From contig NC_081154.1 of assembly GCF_958295425.1 (NCBI RefSeq), forward strand, positions 15,230,938-15,294,937: DNA of 64,000 bases, given 5' to 3'. Below the pieces are notes generated by a model that was given only the letters and a program-made list of their open reading frames with translations, did no database searches and had not been told where the DNA came from. Source of the stretch: Solea solea (lineage: Eukaryota > Chordata > Actinopteri > Pleuronectiformes > Soleidae). Below, one piece after another: positions 41,801-63,809 of this stretch. The stretch's first letter is position 1; every line of letters begins with the position of its first letter. Both the position numbers and the translations under genes were made by a program.

Positions 41801-41808
41801 CTGCCTGA
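27762..41808 (+). CDS. vwa2: vwa2 (AMACO), von Willebrand factor A and EGF domain protein (complete)
   Basis: Thirteen coding exons: 27762-27816, 31207-31281, 32599-32732, 32839-32948, 35747-35947, 36261-36394, 36710-36839, 37005-37060, 37765-37872, 38385-38966, 39353-39904, 40662-40784, 41678-41808; 796 residues versus about 755 in human. All introns are GT-AG except the one after 36839, which is GC-AG. Order of domains: signal peptide ([13 protein letters not shown], 1-20), VWA1 (about 47-235), a Cys-rich linker, EGF1 (about 299-334, CMNGGTC), VWA2 (335-528), VWA3 (529-712), EGF2 (713-753, CMNEGVC) and a basic tail. VWA1 keeps the MIDAS motif D58-G-S60-Y-S62. The whole-domain exons for VWA2 and VWA3 versus the split VWA1 agree with the layout expected of the family. 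Known role: secreted basement-membrane-associated protein. The ATG was chosen because it opens a signal peptide and sits just after an acceptor. Confidence 0.94.
27817..31206 (+). other. vwa2 intron 2, no gene seen
   Basis: AT-rich intron with a poly-T tract near 29,583. The segment 27,930-28,260 looks like a dispersed repeat ('gggctgggtgata' type). The longest ORF (28561-28920, 119 codons) shows no recognisable motif and is treated as chance. Confidence 0.5.
32767..32801. repeat. (TC)n microsatellite beside vwa2 exon 3
   Basis: About 17 TC units, 35 bp after the exon 3 donor and 38 bp before the next exon. It forms most of a 106-bp intron. Confidence 0.9.
33017..33609. mobile_element. PIF/Harbinger-like MITE in vwa2 intron 4
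   Basis: A 593-bp element with perfect inverted ends TGGCGCATTTCCACC / GGTGGAAATGCGCCA. It is flanked by TTA on each side (33014-33016 and 33610-33612), the 3-bp duplication expected of PIF/Harbinger transposition. The interior contains 'agtacctggtaccaggtact' and no transposase. Related interior words occur in the elements near 8.4-8.9 kb and 58.4-59.4 kb. Confidence 0.8.
34256..34695. mobile_element. MITE-like repeat in vwa2 intron 4
   Basis: Starts near AAAGGTCCAGTGTGTAAC and ends near CACACAGGACCTTTT, so the ends are inverted copies (AAAGGTCC / GGACCTTT). This wording is common in fish intronic repeats. Flanking agtgactt and agtgcttt could be a decayed 8-bp duplication. No coding function. 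Confidence 0.55.
38158..38285. mobile_element. short inverted-terminal repeat element, copy in vwa2 intron 9
   Basis: Left arm gcatcaaaatccatagagaa and right arm ttctctatggactttggtgt are inverted copies. The same arms delimit elements at 50091-50265 and 52584-52755, so this is a dispersed family. Confidence 0.65.
38385..38966 (+). CDS. vwa2: vwa2 exon 10: second VWA domain
   Basis: One exon carries the entire second VWA domain: [14 protein letters not shown] opens it and [10 protein letters not shown] forms a core beta strand. The MIDAS Asp is replaced by Glu (LLEGSAS), so divalent-metal ligand binding is probably weak or lost. Confidence 0.9.
39353..39904 (+). CDS. vwa2: vwa2 exon 11: third VWA domain
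   Basis: A single exon encodes the third VWA domain: [12 protein letters not shown] opens it and [11 protein letters not shown] follows. The MIDAS motif reads D-A-S-G-G, so the second Ser of DxSxS is Gly. The preceding 386-bp intron contains no repeat of note. Confidence 0.9.
40292..40348. repeat. (TAGG)n / (TAGA)n microsatellite
   Basis: About eleven TAGG units flanked by TAGA units, in the intron between vwa2 exons 11 and 12. Confidence 0.9.
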
Positions 41809-42529
41809 CACACCATATACACACACACACACACACCTCTGGACTCCTAAGAACCAAGGATGTCTGTGGCTACACTTTGGATTAAAGGGAAAATTAATGT
41901 AACTGTTTCAGTATTTAAATTTGAACACGTGCCTTCACACTGTATGTATCTCTGCTGTTGTCTCAACACTGGTGTCTTGAAGTCAGAGATGTAAACTTTT
42001 ATATTATATTATATTATATATTGTATATGTGTGTCATGGTTTTTATTCTCAGTGTTTAATCATCACAACATTCTTTCCTCATGCAGCTGAGAAAAAGACA
42101 CCATATTTGTCTCAAGGATGTTTTATACTTGGTATTACATTTGAATTACTTTGGTGCAGGGGGATGCATGAGTTACAAACAGCATTCTCTAATCTAAGTA
42201 GCTAAAATCTGTTTGTTGCTCTTGTGTTCCTGTTGCCAGCCAAGTTTTCAGTGAGAGTGAGCTTTCATATCTCAGGCTGGGTCCCAGTGCAGGGGGGTGC
42301 ACATCGCTGGTGTCTTTAAAAACCCTTATCGCTTTAAACTGTGTTTTATGGCTCTAATGAACAAAGTATTTGTATATGTATTATGCATTTAAGTTGCTAC
42401 TGGCAACTTATTTTCTATTTAAACTGTAGATATTTAATCTCAAGCAAACATCATCTTCACTTAAAGTTCACTAAAGTTTTATCATCATTAGTGTCCTCTG
42501 CTACGACGGAGTATTAGGGCCGCATTGAG

Positions 42530-42975
42530 AAATCACAGACTTCTAGAATAAAGACAGAAATGTACGAGAATGAAGTCTTAATTTACAAGAATAAAGTCGT
42601 AAATTTACAAGAATGAAGTCTTAATTTACAAGAATAAAGACGTAATATTCTAACCTGTTGTTTTTGAAGAGGAGAGTTGTCTTTTAGCACATCAGCATCA
42701 CATTGTCATAAGTATCAGGACTTTAAAAAGTAGAAAGAACCAGACAGACTTGGAAGAAATCTCTGCTTTTGTGTTGGGGGGGGAATAGCTGGAAATGGTT
42801 ATGGGTGGATGCAACAGCGGGCCGTTCAGAGGGGTTCTTCCGCCTGGAGCAAGAAAAGATGCGTTTTCTTGCTCTCTTCTAAACAACAGGTCATAATATT
42901 CCGACTTTATTCTTGTAAATTTATGACTTTAATCTCGTAAATTCAGACTTTATTCTTGAAGTCTGTCTTGCACGT
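42530..42975. repeat. repeat with inverted arrays of a 25-bp unit
   Basis: Left side: several copies of 'aatttacaagaataaagtc'. Right side (about 42893-42960): the complement, 'gactttattcttgtaaattt'. The arrays are inverted around a 230-bp unique core, so the transcript could fold into a long hairpin. The family is common in fish DNA. Confidence 0.65.
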
Positions 42976-43057
42976 GCAACCCTCGGTTGCAGGGTTTCAG
43001 GGTCCCCCCCCCCCCCCGGAGTCATTTTCCAGCCAGTTTTGTTGTCAGTACATTTTT

Positions 43058-43063
43058 TTTATT
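43058..43063 (-). terminator. afap1l2: candidate afap1l2 poly(A) signal
   Basis: AATAAA on the minus strand, about 480 bp after the afap1l2 stop codon. This is a reasonable 3' UTR length; no other evidence. Confidence 0.4.
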
Positions 43064-43543
43064 TGAATAAAAAGTGCATTTCTAGCTAGCAATACAAGCC
43101 AAAAGGCCAAAGAATGGTGTAAATATATTTACATCTTGGCTACCAGCATATATGAACCAAGCTACTAAAGTGTACACAGTGGCCATTTTTAGTAGAGGGG
43201 GAGTCTTACTGTCTCACACTCCAGTGGTGTCAAATATTTGGCTGTTTGCAACATCCTTATGAAGAGCAATTGTTAAACTGGACAAAATTCTCCTTCGTCA
43301 AATTCCTTCTTCAAGCAGCGAGAGGAAACGAGGGAACTTGAAACCAAGATTATCCAGTGGTATTTGAAAGGATAGATGGTGTCCTGCTCTGATTGGCTCT
43401 TCATACTCTTGGCAAGGAGGTGATGAGGACGAAGGATCCAGAAGAGGGGGAGGATGTGTATCTTTCAAACTTGTCTGTTCTTTGCTTAAGTGGGACAAAT
43501 GTGTGGATTTCATCAGGTCACACGAGACCAAATTGTTGCCCTC

Positions 43544-54812
<11,269 letters not shown>

Positions 54813-55151
54813 CTGATGAGATTAAAGAGGGACGGGGAAAAGATGAGATAAGGGATTAAAAAAAAAAGAAACAGAAGAATTGCTGCGGGAAGATGAAATG
54901 ATTGAACACTTGATCGATATCTATTTTATTTTAGTGAAGTGCCTGAAGACAATAAAATAGTAGCCTCCGTGCGTTTAGGTTCTATGAATTCCCCGAACTA
55001 TGACACAAACATTATTAACATGTGTTGTTCCTCTGGGCTAAAATATTACGGCTAATCCAGCCGCCACGTCAGGAGTAAGAAGGGAATTCCTCATGTAACC
55101 AATCCTGGGCTGATCCAGGGCACCGGAGAGTTAGGTTTGCCTTCAGGGAAA

Positions 55152-55155
<4 letters not shown>

Positions 55156-55191
<36 letters not shown>

Positions 55192-55240
55192 AGTGTGTGT
55201 GTGTGTGAGCATGGAAAAAAGAGGGGATATTTATATATAT

Positions 55241-55275
<35 letters not shown>

Positions 55276-55344
55276 AGCATGGAAAAAAGAGGGGATATTT
55301 ATATATGTGTGTGTTTGTGTCTGAAGGGTGAGAATGAGAGGGAG

Positions 55345-55408
<64 letters not shown>
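55156..55408. repeat. compound (GT)n microsatellite with duplicated spacer
   Basis: Four GT tracts are separated by spacers. A 30-odd-bp spacer beginning gagcatggaaaaaagagggg occurs twice, nearly identical, showing local tandem duplication. Confidence 0.92.
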
Positions 55409-55409
<1 letters not shown>

Positions 55410-56023
55410 CCCAGTGGCTTTCCTGAAATCAATCAGCAGTCTGGCTTCACTTCTGTCGCCCTTCTCGTCTCCTGTGTGGTAAAAACTGTCTGTCTGTCTG
55501 TTCCTGTGTATGTGAGTGGAAACCAGCAGACTCACTGTTGTTCGGCTGCTTCAGCAAGTCTCAATTCAATTAAACCCAATTAAAGACTCGTCACTACTTA
55601 TGAATGTACGTCTGACTAAAGTCAGCAAATCAAGCTCTGCGCAGTCGTCTTTTAAATCTATTTTGAGCACGTGTCGTCACTGGAGATCGTTATATTCACC
55701 GTTTGTATTTGTCGGTGACGGACCGACAAAGACATGCAAAGACACGCACATTAAAATGAAACACAGGGTGCTGCTGGGCAGGAAGCAGGAAGTACTAACA
55801 TACCAAAATTCTTTATTACTGTCCAGGTGTTTATTGGGCAGTAATACAGGGCCCGTTGATACCTGTTTACATGTGGCATCACAACGCATTCTGGACGAGT
55901 CTCCTGTGACGTGTTGTGTGATCGTATCTAACGTCCCCCTCCCTTTGACGTCATAAACTGGTGGCAGAATAAACTCAAATGATGAGTTTTTGCAGATCCT
56001 GTCCACTGTTTCTATATGTATCT

Positions 56024-56061
<38 letters not shown>

Positions 56062-58424
56062 CAAGCCCTACTTGCGCTGGTGTAACATGAAATATGATTT
56101 TATCCATTAAAAAAAGAAATTCTAACAGACCAGTACTTAGCATGATCTGCTAAGGACTGATGTTAATATCAGGTCTAAACTGGGTCAATGAGTTCTGTGC
56201 AGACCAAAGAATTTATACATTTAAAATAAAATGAAATATTATATATCATCAACACATTTAAATGTGAAGGATGTCAAATTTTAAATGACTTGTTGGCATT
56301 TCTCGGACTCACTTGAGGACCACCTTGAAGGTTTATTTTTCATTATAAAGCCAGTTTTGCTGATCGGTATCTTTTCAGGCATCATATACTGTCACATCTG
56401 ATAACTGCAAAAAAAAAAACAAGCGCCATCTAGAAAACCATTTCAGGGAAACCCTTTGTTATTTGGCAGATACAAATAATCTACATTTGGAATTGTCAGG
56501 TCATGTAGAGAGTAACACAATTAACGTCTGTTATTTAATCTTTACGAGACTCATTTTTATTTTTAAAACTGGAGGCCGCCTTCGTGACTCAAACAAAGAA
56601 AATGCTCGCGAGATGGAATCTCTGTAGTGAAAGAACAACTTTGTCTTCACTTATCACACTTAAAAAAAAAGACAACTCGAGCAGGAAGTAAATAAAATGA
56701 CGACGGGGAAGGTAAAAGAATTTCAGACAGTCTGTCAGTGTGGCACACAGATAAGTCACCTGAGGACACTGAGCTTGGATTTTGAGGAATAATTGATCTG
56801 CAAAGGTGAAACTTTCAAAACAGAAAGTTAAGCTGTTCAAATGAACCCGATCAGAATAGGAATCGCTCTGTTTGTTGTGTATTTTTTGTACATTAAACAT
56901 AAATACATAATATGTTAAAAAAATAATGACGTAATGACCCGGATATCTTTGTGATTTCTTATGAAAACAACAGCAAAAATGGTGTCAAGTCTGTTATGCA
57001 ATTAACAGACAGACAGACAGACAGACATTTCTTTCATTCATAGATAAACCATGTTGGAAAAGTCTGATGCTGTTGTTTACATTTTAAAACGTCTTCTCAG
57101 CTGAACTCTGTTTATGAGACCCTGAGTTTCTTAACGTTAAGGTTTCCTCCCATTCCTCCCTGTCTGTATTCCTTCATTCTGACTTTATTCCTCCCCCCTA
57201 AGGCTGTCACATTCTCAGGAAGATCACAGGAATAAGAAATGTAACCTTCACACAGTGGATACTCGTATATCATGTGAACCATTCAAGAGCCATGTGGGTG
57301 GGTGGTTCTGTGGAAAAAGAGCTTTCTCTTAGTCAGACATCAAAGACTGAGGGCGATATAGAATAAGATATAAGAAAGACTTTTAACCCCAGAACCCTGA
57401 AATCCTCTGTATAAAGCTTTCACTTTCTTAAATATTCAGAATTCTTTGTCACAAATAGATCTGAAAAAGCATCTATGTCATGGTGTGTAACATCAAAATT
57501 CAGTATTGACAGCAAGAGTTTGTCAAATATTAGATTTACATCCATTTAATCCAATATATGACGCACCCTGACTACAGTAAAATAATAGATTTTAATCAGT
57601 ATGATTAAGTATGAGCCAAAATATTGGCTCAACCTGTTAATAGACCACTCTGATTTGAAAAAATTAAATGTCCAAATTAAGTTTTTCAAAACCAAGCATC
57701 TAACAAAACATCTGCATATTATGTTAAAGCTGCAGTGGGAAAAACAGAATCTACAGGTTATTAAAATATAGTGCAACTGTGTATACTGTACATACATGTT
57801 TGTTTGTGTTGAAAAAAAATATATATATCTCAAATATAACTCGACTTTGTCCAGTACAACTGAAGTACAAGAAAAGTGAGTAACACTAAAGGAAAAAAGG
57901 TAGAATATTGTATTTGGTGGTCATCAGCCCGTAGTGGGTCAACACTACAACAACAAACTGTCAGACAAAAACCAAACCGCTTTCCTCTGTTTGCATGACA
58001 TTTGACAAACTCACAACTTCTGGCATGGGCCGTCAGTAAACAGGGAATCCCCCCGGCTTGTGAGTTCTTTTCCCACCATATCACTTTAGTGAAGTAACAC
58101 ATTTCCAGTAACGCGGAGCAGATGCCGTAAGCTGTCATAATAACAGGCGTCATGTCGTATGGCGGAGATTTGTTTGCGTGATTAGCCCACATGCCAGAAA
58201 AGTGCAGGAAAGGGATCCACGAAAGAAATGTGTGGGACGGAGATGTTATCACTGCGGTTCAGGGGGAGCAACATCAGTTTTGCATTATGGGGCTGAAGAA
58301 GAAGAAGAAGAAGGGGTGTCAGCAAAAATGAATATTAGAACGTGCAGGAGTTATTATTTAGGTGTGTCACTCACTCATAATATGTAGTGCATATTCAAGC
58401 ATTTTTCCTATAATGTAAATTACT

Positions 58425-59365
58425 TTTTGCTTTTCCACTAGTGATATCACCTGGTACTTTTTTCTAGTACCTGCTCTGGTGAGGTTCCAAGAGAGCTGAG
58501 CTGATATTAAAATGTGACATCGACGGAGTGCCAGACACTGATTGGTCATAAAGTTTCGTCACCAGAAGAGTCACAAGACACAAGAATCAAAGCAAACAAT
58601 GCCAAAGTGTAGATCAGTTAAAAAGACTTAAAAATCCTGAAAATGTGTTGATCTCCAACAGTTAGCAATTTAGCATTTCTCAAATCTCAATATTTAACAG
58701 AGGAGTCTGGTGTATTTAGGGACAGCACTGCTGAAAGCCAACGATTGTGAGCCAAATCACAACCCGTTCAGTCGTATTTCAGTTCAGTGACTTGTGTTCA
58801 TTCAAGATTCAAGAAGTTTTTATTGTCATTATGAGGACATAATTAAATTTTTGCAGAGACTCCCGGCTTGAGGTACACAATAAAATGGCAAAAATAACGA
58901 AGGACTTGACATTTAAATAGACATAACGAAAGGCTTAACCCTTAAATAAGACCCAAAAAAGACTTGACATTTAAATAAGACACAACAAGAGACTTAACAC
59001 TTAATGAGACACAACAAAATGTAAAACCCAACAAAATATAAAAGTACAGTGTGTGCAAAGTAAAGTATATAAAACTACAAAGTGCAGTTTAGTGCAACGT
59101 GGACTAATTCACAAAGTACTCAACAATTGGGTGAACACATCTTTTCAAACTAATTCTAATGACTCGGTACACTGAAAAGAGCTGCTTTGCTCGTCACGAG
59201 ACTAGTTTGTGTGTTTGTGTCACGTATAAAACAACATCACAGCATGTTCGTGCAGCTGTGGTGTGACGACCCCTCCCAGGTTGAGGAGGTACTACGGTAA
59301 TGGAAAATGCCCCAAACCGTGTAGTCAAGCCGTGCTCCAACTGTACAGTGGAAAAACGCCATATG
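58425..59365 (+). mobile_element. dispersed DNA element, sister of 8400-8925
   Basis: Begins near tgcttttccactag and ends near cagtggaaaaacgcca, which are roughly inverted. About 300 bp in the middle (58803-59100, starting ttcaagattcaagaag) differs from the copy at 8.4 kb and looks like a secondary insertion of another repeat. Confidence 0.65.
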
Positions 59366-60154
59366 TTGCGTCACAAGAGGCTTTCACGAATCACAGGGCA
59401 GATTAGGAAAAGATTGGACACTCCAATTGGCTGCTCAAGTACAACTACTCTGCATTTAGGTCACTTCAGCTAATGACTTACCCTCAAACCCCTGCACCCT
59501 AAAAAAAATGTAAAAAATATTATTCATTCAGGTAGATTCAGGTAGATGTGTGTTTGTGTGAATTTTGTTTTCTTTAAAGTTGTCTATCGGACATCCTGAA
59601 GGCAGGTCTTGAGTGTGTCTCATTTGAATACGACATATTTAACAAGCTTGATAACAACACAGACTAAGAGTGTGACACAGTACTATACATTTAAGATAAT
59701 ATTTGTTTCCTGACATCCTGTAAGGCTGAATGTTGCATACTGGACCTTTAATCAACCATCCCTTATCCCTCATGTCAGTGCAATAATGTTGTTTTAACCT
59801 TGATACAGAGCAATATGGAAGATGCTATAATCACAAAACAGAGCTGAAGATCATGATGGAGATAAACAAGGATCCAGAAATCCAGCAATTTGTATCACTG
59901 CCTTTAACTTGGCATGGTTTAAGTCTGACAAAAGCTGGACTTAATCCATTTTTGTTGACGTTAAGGAGAAATCATTCGCCTTCATGTGAGAGAACGAGAG
60001 GCAGCTTCAAAGCCTGAGAGGAGACTTTAGTGAAAATGACCCTTTAAAAAATACACACAACCGTCCTGACAGTGTAAACTGCTCTACAGCGAAAGAAAAA
60101 CCCTGCGGTCTCAGCATCTGTTATTAATTAAAACAAAGAGCCAGGCATTCCAGA

Positions 60155-60163
60155 GCAGCAGCT

Positions 60164-60200
<37 letters not shown>
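60155..60200. repeat. (CAG)n trinucleotide repeat
   Basis: About 15 CAG units with one CTG interruption. No open reading frame with known domains surrounds it, so it is read as non-coding. Confidence 0.9.
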
Positions 60201-60201
<1 letters not shown>

Positions 60202-60673
60202 CCCCCACAACACACCGCCCACTCTTATCTCCCTTTTTCCCCATTTTTTACTCATCATCAAAAAAAATAACTAGATCAGCATGTTGTTTGGGCCAAAGCT
60301 GAAGAGGAGCCATTCCACATACCAGCTGGACTTCTATTAAAAAAAGACAAGGGAGGGACGACATGCAAGGTGTGTGTCTGTGAGTGTATTTTCTTCCTTT
60401 TCCCCGCCACAACACTTGGAGATCGCTCCAGCTCTGTAATAGCCACTTTAAAACCTCACACACAGACACACACACACACCCTCACCACAGAAACGCCGGG
60501 TAGAAGGAATGGATCGAGGAGTCAGAGCATTAATAACAAAGCAAGAAGGGGGGGTGGGGGGGGGGGGTGGCAGAGGAGCTTAGAGTAACGAGTGGGAACG
60601 AGAGCCCAAAAACCGAGGAGTCAGAGGAACATGGAAAATCCCTGGTTCCCATGCCAAGAATCCGGTGCAGTGA

Positions 60674-60674
<1 letters not shown>

Positions 60675-60710
<36 letters not shown>
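60675..60710. repeat. (CA)n microsatellite
   Basis: Eighteen CA units. A similar tract lies at 61568-61593 and a C-run plus CA tract at 61450-61479. Confidence 0.9.
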
Positions 60711-60711
<1 letters not shown>

Positions 60712-62291
60712 CAAGAGAGAGACGCGTGTACATGTATTTCCTGGAAATAAATTCTAACCTTAACTATAACTACGACTTGCCTTTGCCCATAACTTAAACC
60801 CTAACCAACAGTATACAGTATATATATCTATATATCACTAAACTGTAGTAGAATTAGCGCCATCTAACGGTGAGACTGCAAACAGAAGAGGACACAAGGG
60901 ACACGGCTGAAGATGGAGAAGCCAAAAGATGCAAAGAAGAAGAAGATATACTTCTACAAACATAATTAATAAAATAAATTCCTTTTCTGTTGATAAATGT
61001 AACACACAGGACCTGTAACTTTTATTATGATAACTCATGTTACGGGGTTTAAGGTCATACCTGCATTTCAATATTAGTTTAAAAATGTATGAATTCTGCT
61101 CAGGACAAGTCTGCCATCCACACGACTCTGGTGTTAGAAAGCACCGATTCTGTTTTGTTCTGTTTTCGTTTGAAAACTCAGGGGTTGACAAAGATGTAAA
61201 TCTCCACATTCACTGCAGGTCTAAACAAAAATCTTTACTCTTACTTTTCTCTATTGTACTTTTTGTCATTAGAGCTATAACTTCTGAAAGGAGAAAATCT
61301 GCTTCCTGTTTACACTGGCAAGCACCCGTCCAGTGTACCTGAACATCACATGATATATGATTATAGGTGTGTTGGTGTGGATGCAGATTATTTTGATTGA
61401 AAGTGCTGTTGTGTACCTTTAATGTACACACAAGTGGGTTTTCAGCACCCCCCCCCCCCCCCCACACACACACACACAAGCCTAAAAAATCCATTTTGCC
61501 AGCATGACCTCTCACGGTCAAAATGTCCTCTCGAAGCTAGGCATGAATGTGTCCTGACAGCATACTCCACACACACACACACACACACACACAGAGGAGA
61601 AGTGTGATCGTGATAAAAATATTTGTTGCAGCTCAGTTTCAGCGGAACTCTCTAGACCGTTGCTCTCTCTAGAGTCGTTGTACCACTGTAATTCACAAAA
61701 ACTAAAATCATCATGAATAAAAGGGTAATAAATGTCAGCTGTATGGTGGGAGGCACATATGATATTTATGTTTTTTGCCTTCTTGGGAACATTTTGACCT
61801 TTTCTGAAGCGTCATTGTTTTTCCTCCAGATTTAGGCCCCCCCCCCATCTGTTGGCATAAATGTTTACCAGTAATCATCTTTAAAGTTGAACTCTAAATA
61901 AAGAAGACCTCCGTGTGTACGACTGAAATAACCCCATAGGACAAAACTGGAGTTAAAGGGGAAATGCCTAATCATGAATAATTCAGTAAATACTGGTCTT
62001 GTGCTGGCCAATCATATCGTGGTTATGATAATCACCAGTTGCCGGCAGCCACAGTACCACTTGCTACGCTTGTCAACAGTGTTCCTTTCCCTGCCTGACG
62101 CCTGCGAGTGGCACAGCTGCTATCTATAGTTCAACTCTATTTTCAGCGCACGCAGACAGGACGCAATGGAAGTCGCACAAATCTTTATTTATCATCCAGC
62201 TCTGGGGAAAAAATTACCAATCTACACTCAAGTCACATGCTGTTTAGTCACTTGAGAGGCAGTTTCCAGGAGAATAAAGGTCTAGGAGGTC

Positions 62292-63809
62292 ATGGATCTG
62301 CTCGAAGGCCCGAGAGTCCGCCGGGATATTCGTTCAGAGAATGCAGCCCTTGATCCAGAGCAATGGGAGCACGGAGCGGGCCGGGTGAGAGTGAGGGTGG
62401 AGGAGAGCTGGTTCACTGTGGATCGAGCCTTTCTGGGGAGGCACAGCGACTACTTCTGTGCTCTCTTTCAGTCGGGGATGAAAGAGAGTTACCAGGATGA
62501 ACTCCACCTGAAGGCAGGTGTTCGTGCGCGGGGTTTTCTCACCGCGCTCGCCGTCTGCAGGGGGGAGATTCCCACCATCACCGACCCGGATGAGCTTACA
62601 GATGCGGTGGAGTGCGCCGCCTTCCTGCAGGTCGCGCGGCTGGTGCGTTATCTCTGTGACATCATCGATTCAGACAACTGCCTCTTGCTTTACCAAGCGG
62701 CCTCCATCTTTGGGGTCCAGCTACTGTTTCAGAGTGCGGCTCTGTTCCTCTGCGACGCCTTCTATGATTTAAAGGAAGAGGCGGAGAATACGATTCCGGA
62801 TGAACTTCTTCAGTATTCTCAGTCGCTGTCTCCTCGTAGCTATATTGCTCTCGGCACTCACACTCCGTCCATGGAGCTGCTGCAAGACTCCTTCAGATTT
62901 GTTAGCTATCTTGATGAAACAGAAGGAGAGTGGAAGCATTTAACACACCTCCCAACTCTCTGTAGCACCTCCAGGGCAGGTGTGGCAGTGCTGGACAATC
63001 GACTGTACATTGTAGGAGGGGTTCACGGTTACAATAAGAGCACAGTAGACAGCAGCTTTTGCTACGACCCCGACTCAGGGGCCTGGACTGTACTCCCTGG
63101 TCCCCTGCAGTCACGGCACAACTTCACCCTGCTCGGACACGAGGGCCGACTCTATGCCGTTGGCGGCGAGTTTCAAAATCGGATTATTTCCACGGCGGAG
63201 AGTTATGACGTGTCGCGCGGCGAGTGGACATTTATACATCACGCGCCAAGGCCTGTGACGCATGCCGCTAGTGCAGTCGCACGGCGGAGGATGTTCTTTT
63301 GCTTCTGGAAACCACCACAGACCACAGACATCTACGAATATGAGCCGGGGAAAGACGAGTGGAGACTCACCACCACGTTGATCAGACACCAGAGCTACGG
63401 CCACTGTATGGTAGCCCACAGTGACAACTTGTACGTGATGCGCAACGGGCCCTGCGACGACTTCCTGCGCTGCCTAATGGACTGCTACAACATCACCACA
63501 GGCCAGTGGACAGCCCTGAACGGACTCTACATAAACAGCAAGGGGTCGCTGTTCACCGCTGCGATCCGGGGGTGCTCTGCATTCACTGTCAAGCACCAGC
63601 TCACTCTCGAGTACGCCGTCCGTGGAGATGGATGGAAGCCGCGCAGGCAGATGAAGGGCTTTCCAAAGAGTGGCTCACTGTGGACGTGTTTACTCAGGCT
63701 TCCCAAGACGGGACCAGTCACACCACAGCTGGATTCGGAAGGGAAGGAAGAAGAAATGGCTTTGCCAGACACATCTGAGGGATTTGTGGAAGCCATACCG
63801 CAACTGTGA
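62292..63809 (+). CDS. BTB-kelch protein, KLHL42-like, single exon
   Basis: An uninterrupted 505-codon ORF, ATG at 62292 (context ggtcATGG), stop TGA at 63807-63809. Residues about 31-122 form a BTB domain (VRVRVEESWFTVD, HSDYFCALFQSGMKES, AAFLQVARLV). A short BACK-like helical part follows (about 123-180), then kelch blades (LDNRLYIVGG 235-243, GRLYAVGG 285-292, later degenerate blades) to about 480. BTB-kelch proteins are usually substrate adaptors of cullin-3 ubiquitin ligases. The length equals human KLHL42 (505 aa), and SDYFxALxxSGM, AxFLQV and SLYLP/LLRLP-like ends match my memory of it, but identity looks modest; it may be a paralogue. Human 10q25 has no such gene here. The coding strand is opposite to afap1l2. 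Confidence 0.85.
   Translation: MDLLEGPRVRRDIRSENAALDPEQWEHGAGRVRVRVEESWFTVDRAFLGRHSDYFCALFQSGMKESYQDELHLKAGVRARGFLTALAVCRGEIPTITDPDELTDAVECAAFLQVARLVRYLCDIIDSDNCLLLYQAASIFGVQLLFQSAALFLCDAFYDLKEEAENTIPDELLQYSQSLSPRSYIALGTHTPSMELLQDSFRFVSYLDETEGEWKHLTHLPTLCSTSRAGVAVLDNRLYIVGGVHGYNKSTVDSSFCYDPDSGAWTVLPGPLQSRHNFTLLGHEGRLYAVGGEFQNRIISTAESYDVSRGEWTFIHHAPRPVTHAASAVARRRMFFCFWKPPQTTDIYEYEPGKDEWRLTTTLIRHQSYGHCMVAHSDNLYVMRNGPCDDFLRCLMDCYNITTGQWTALNGLYINSKGSLFTAAIRGCSAFTVKHQLTLEYAVRGDGWKPRRQMKGFPKSGSLWTCLLRLPKTGPVTPQLDSEGKEEEMALPDTSEGFVEAIPQL

Larger units (their letters stand above)
41809..43543. other. convergent intergenic / 3' UTR region between vwa2 and afap1l2
   Basis: The two genes converge here. 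It holds the vwa2 3' UTR (ATTAAA at 41881-41886), an inverted-unit repeat (42530-42975), a poly-C tract (about 43005) and the afap1l2 3' UTR. No further gene is visible. Confidence 0.6.
54813..62291. other. repeat-rich stretch without a recognised gene
   Basis: Upstream of the last afap1l2 exon found and before the kelch gene. It holds GT microsatellites (55156-55408, 56030-56058), a transposon-like block (58425-59365), a CAG tract (60155-60200) and AC tracts. ORFs of 60-146 codons here carry no recognisable domain. If the afap1l2 start lies right of 64000, this is intron. Confidence 0.5.

Noticed and set aside
55091..55432. His/Thr-rich ORF
   Set aside because: Translation of the GT microsatellite, not a protein.
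60155..60200. CAG tract as a poly-Gln coding exon or missing afap1l2 5' exon
   Set aside because: No open frame with flanking conserved sequence or splice context on either strand; the afap1l2 N-terminus does not contain such a run.
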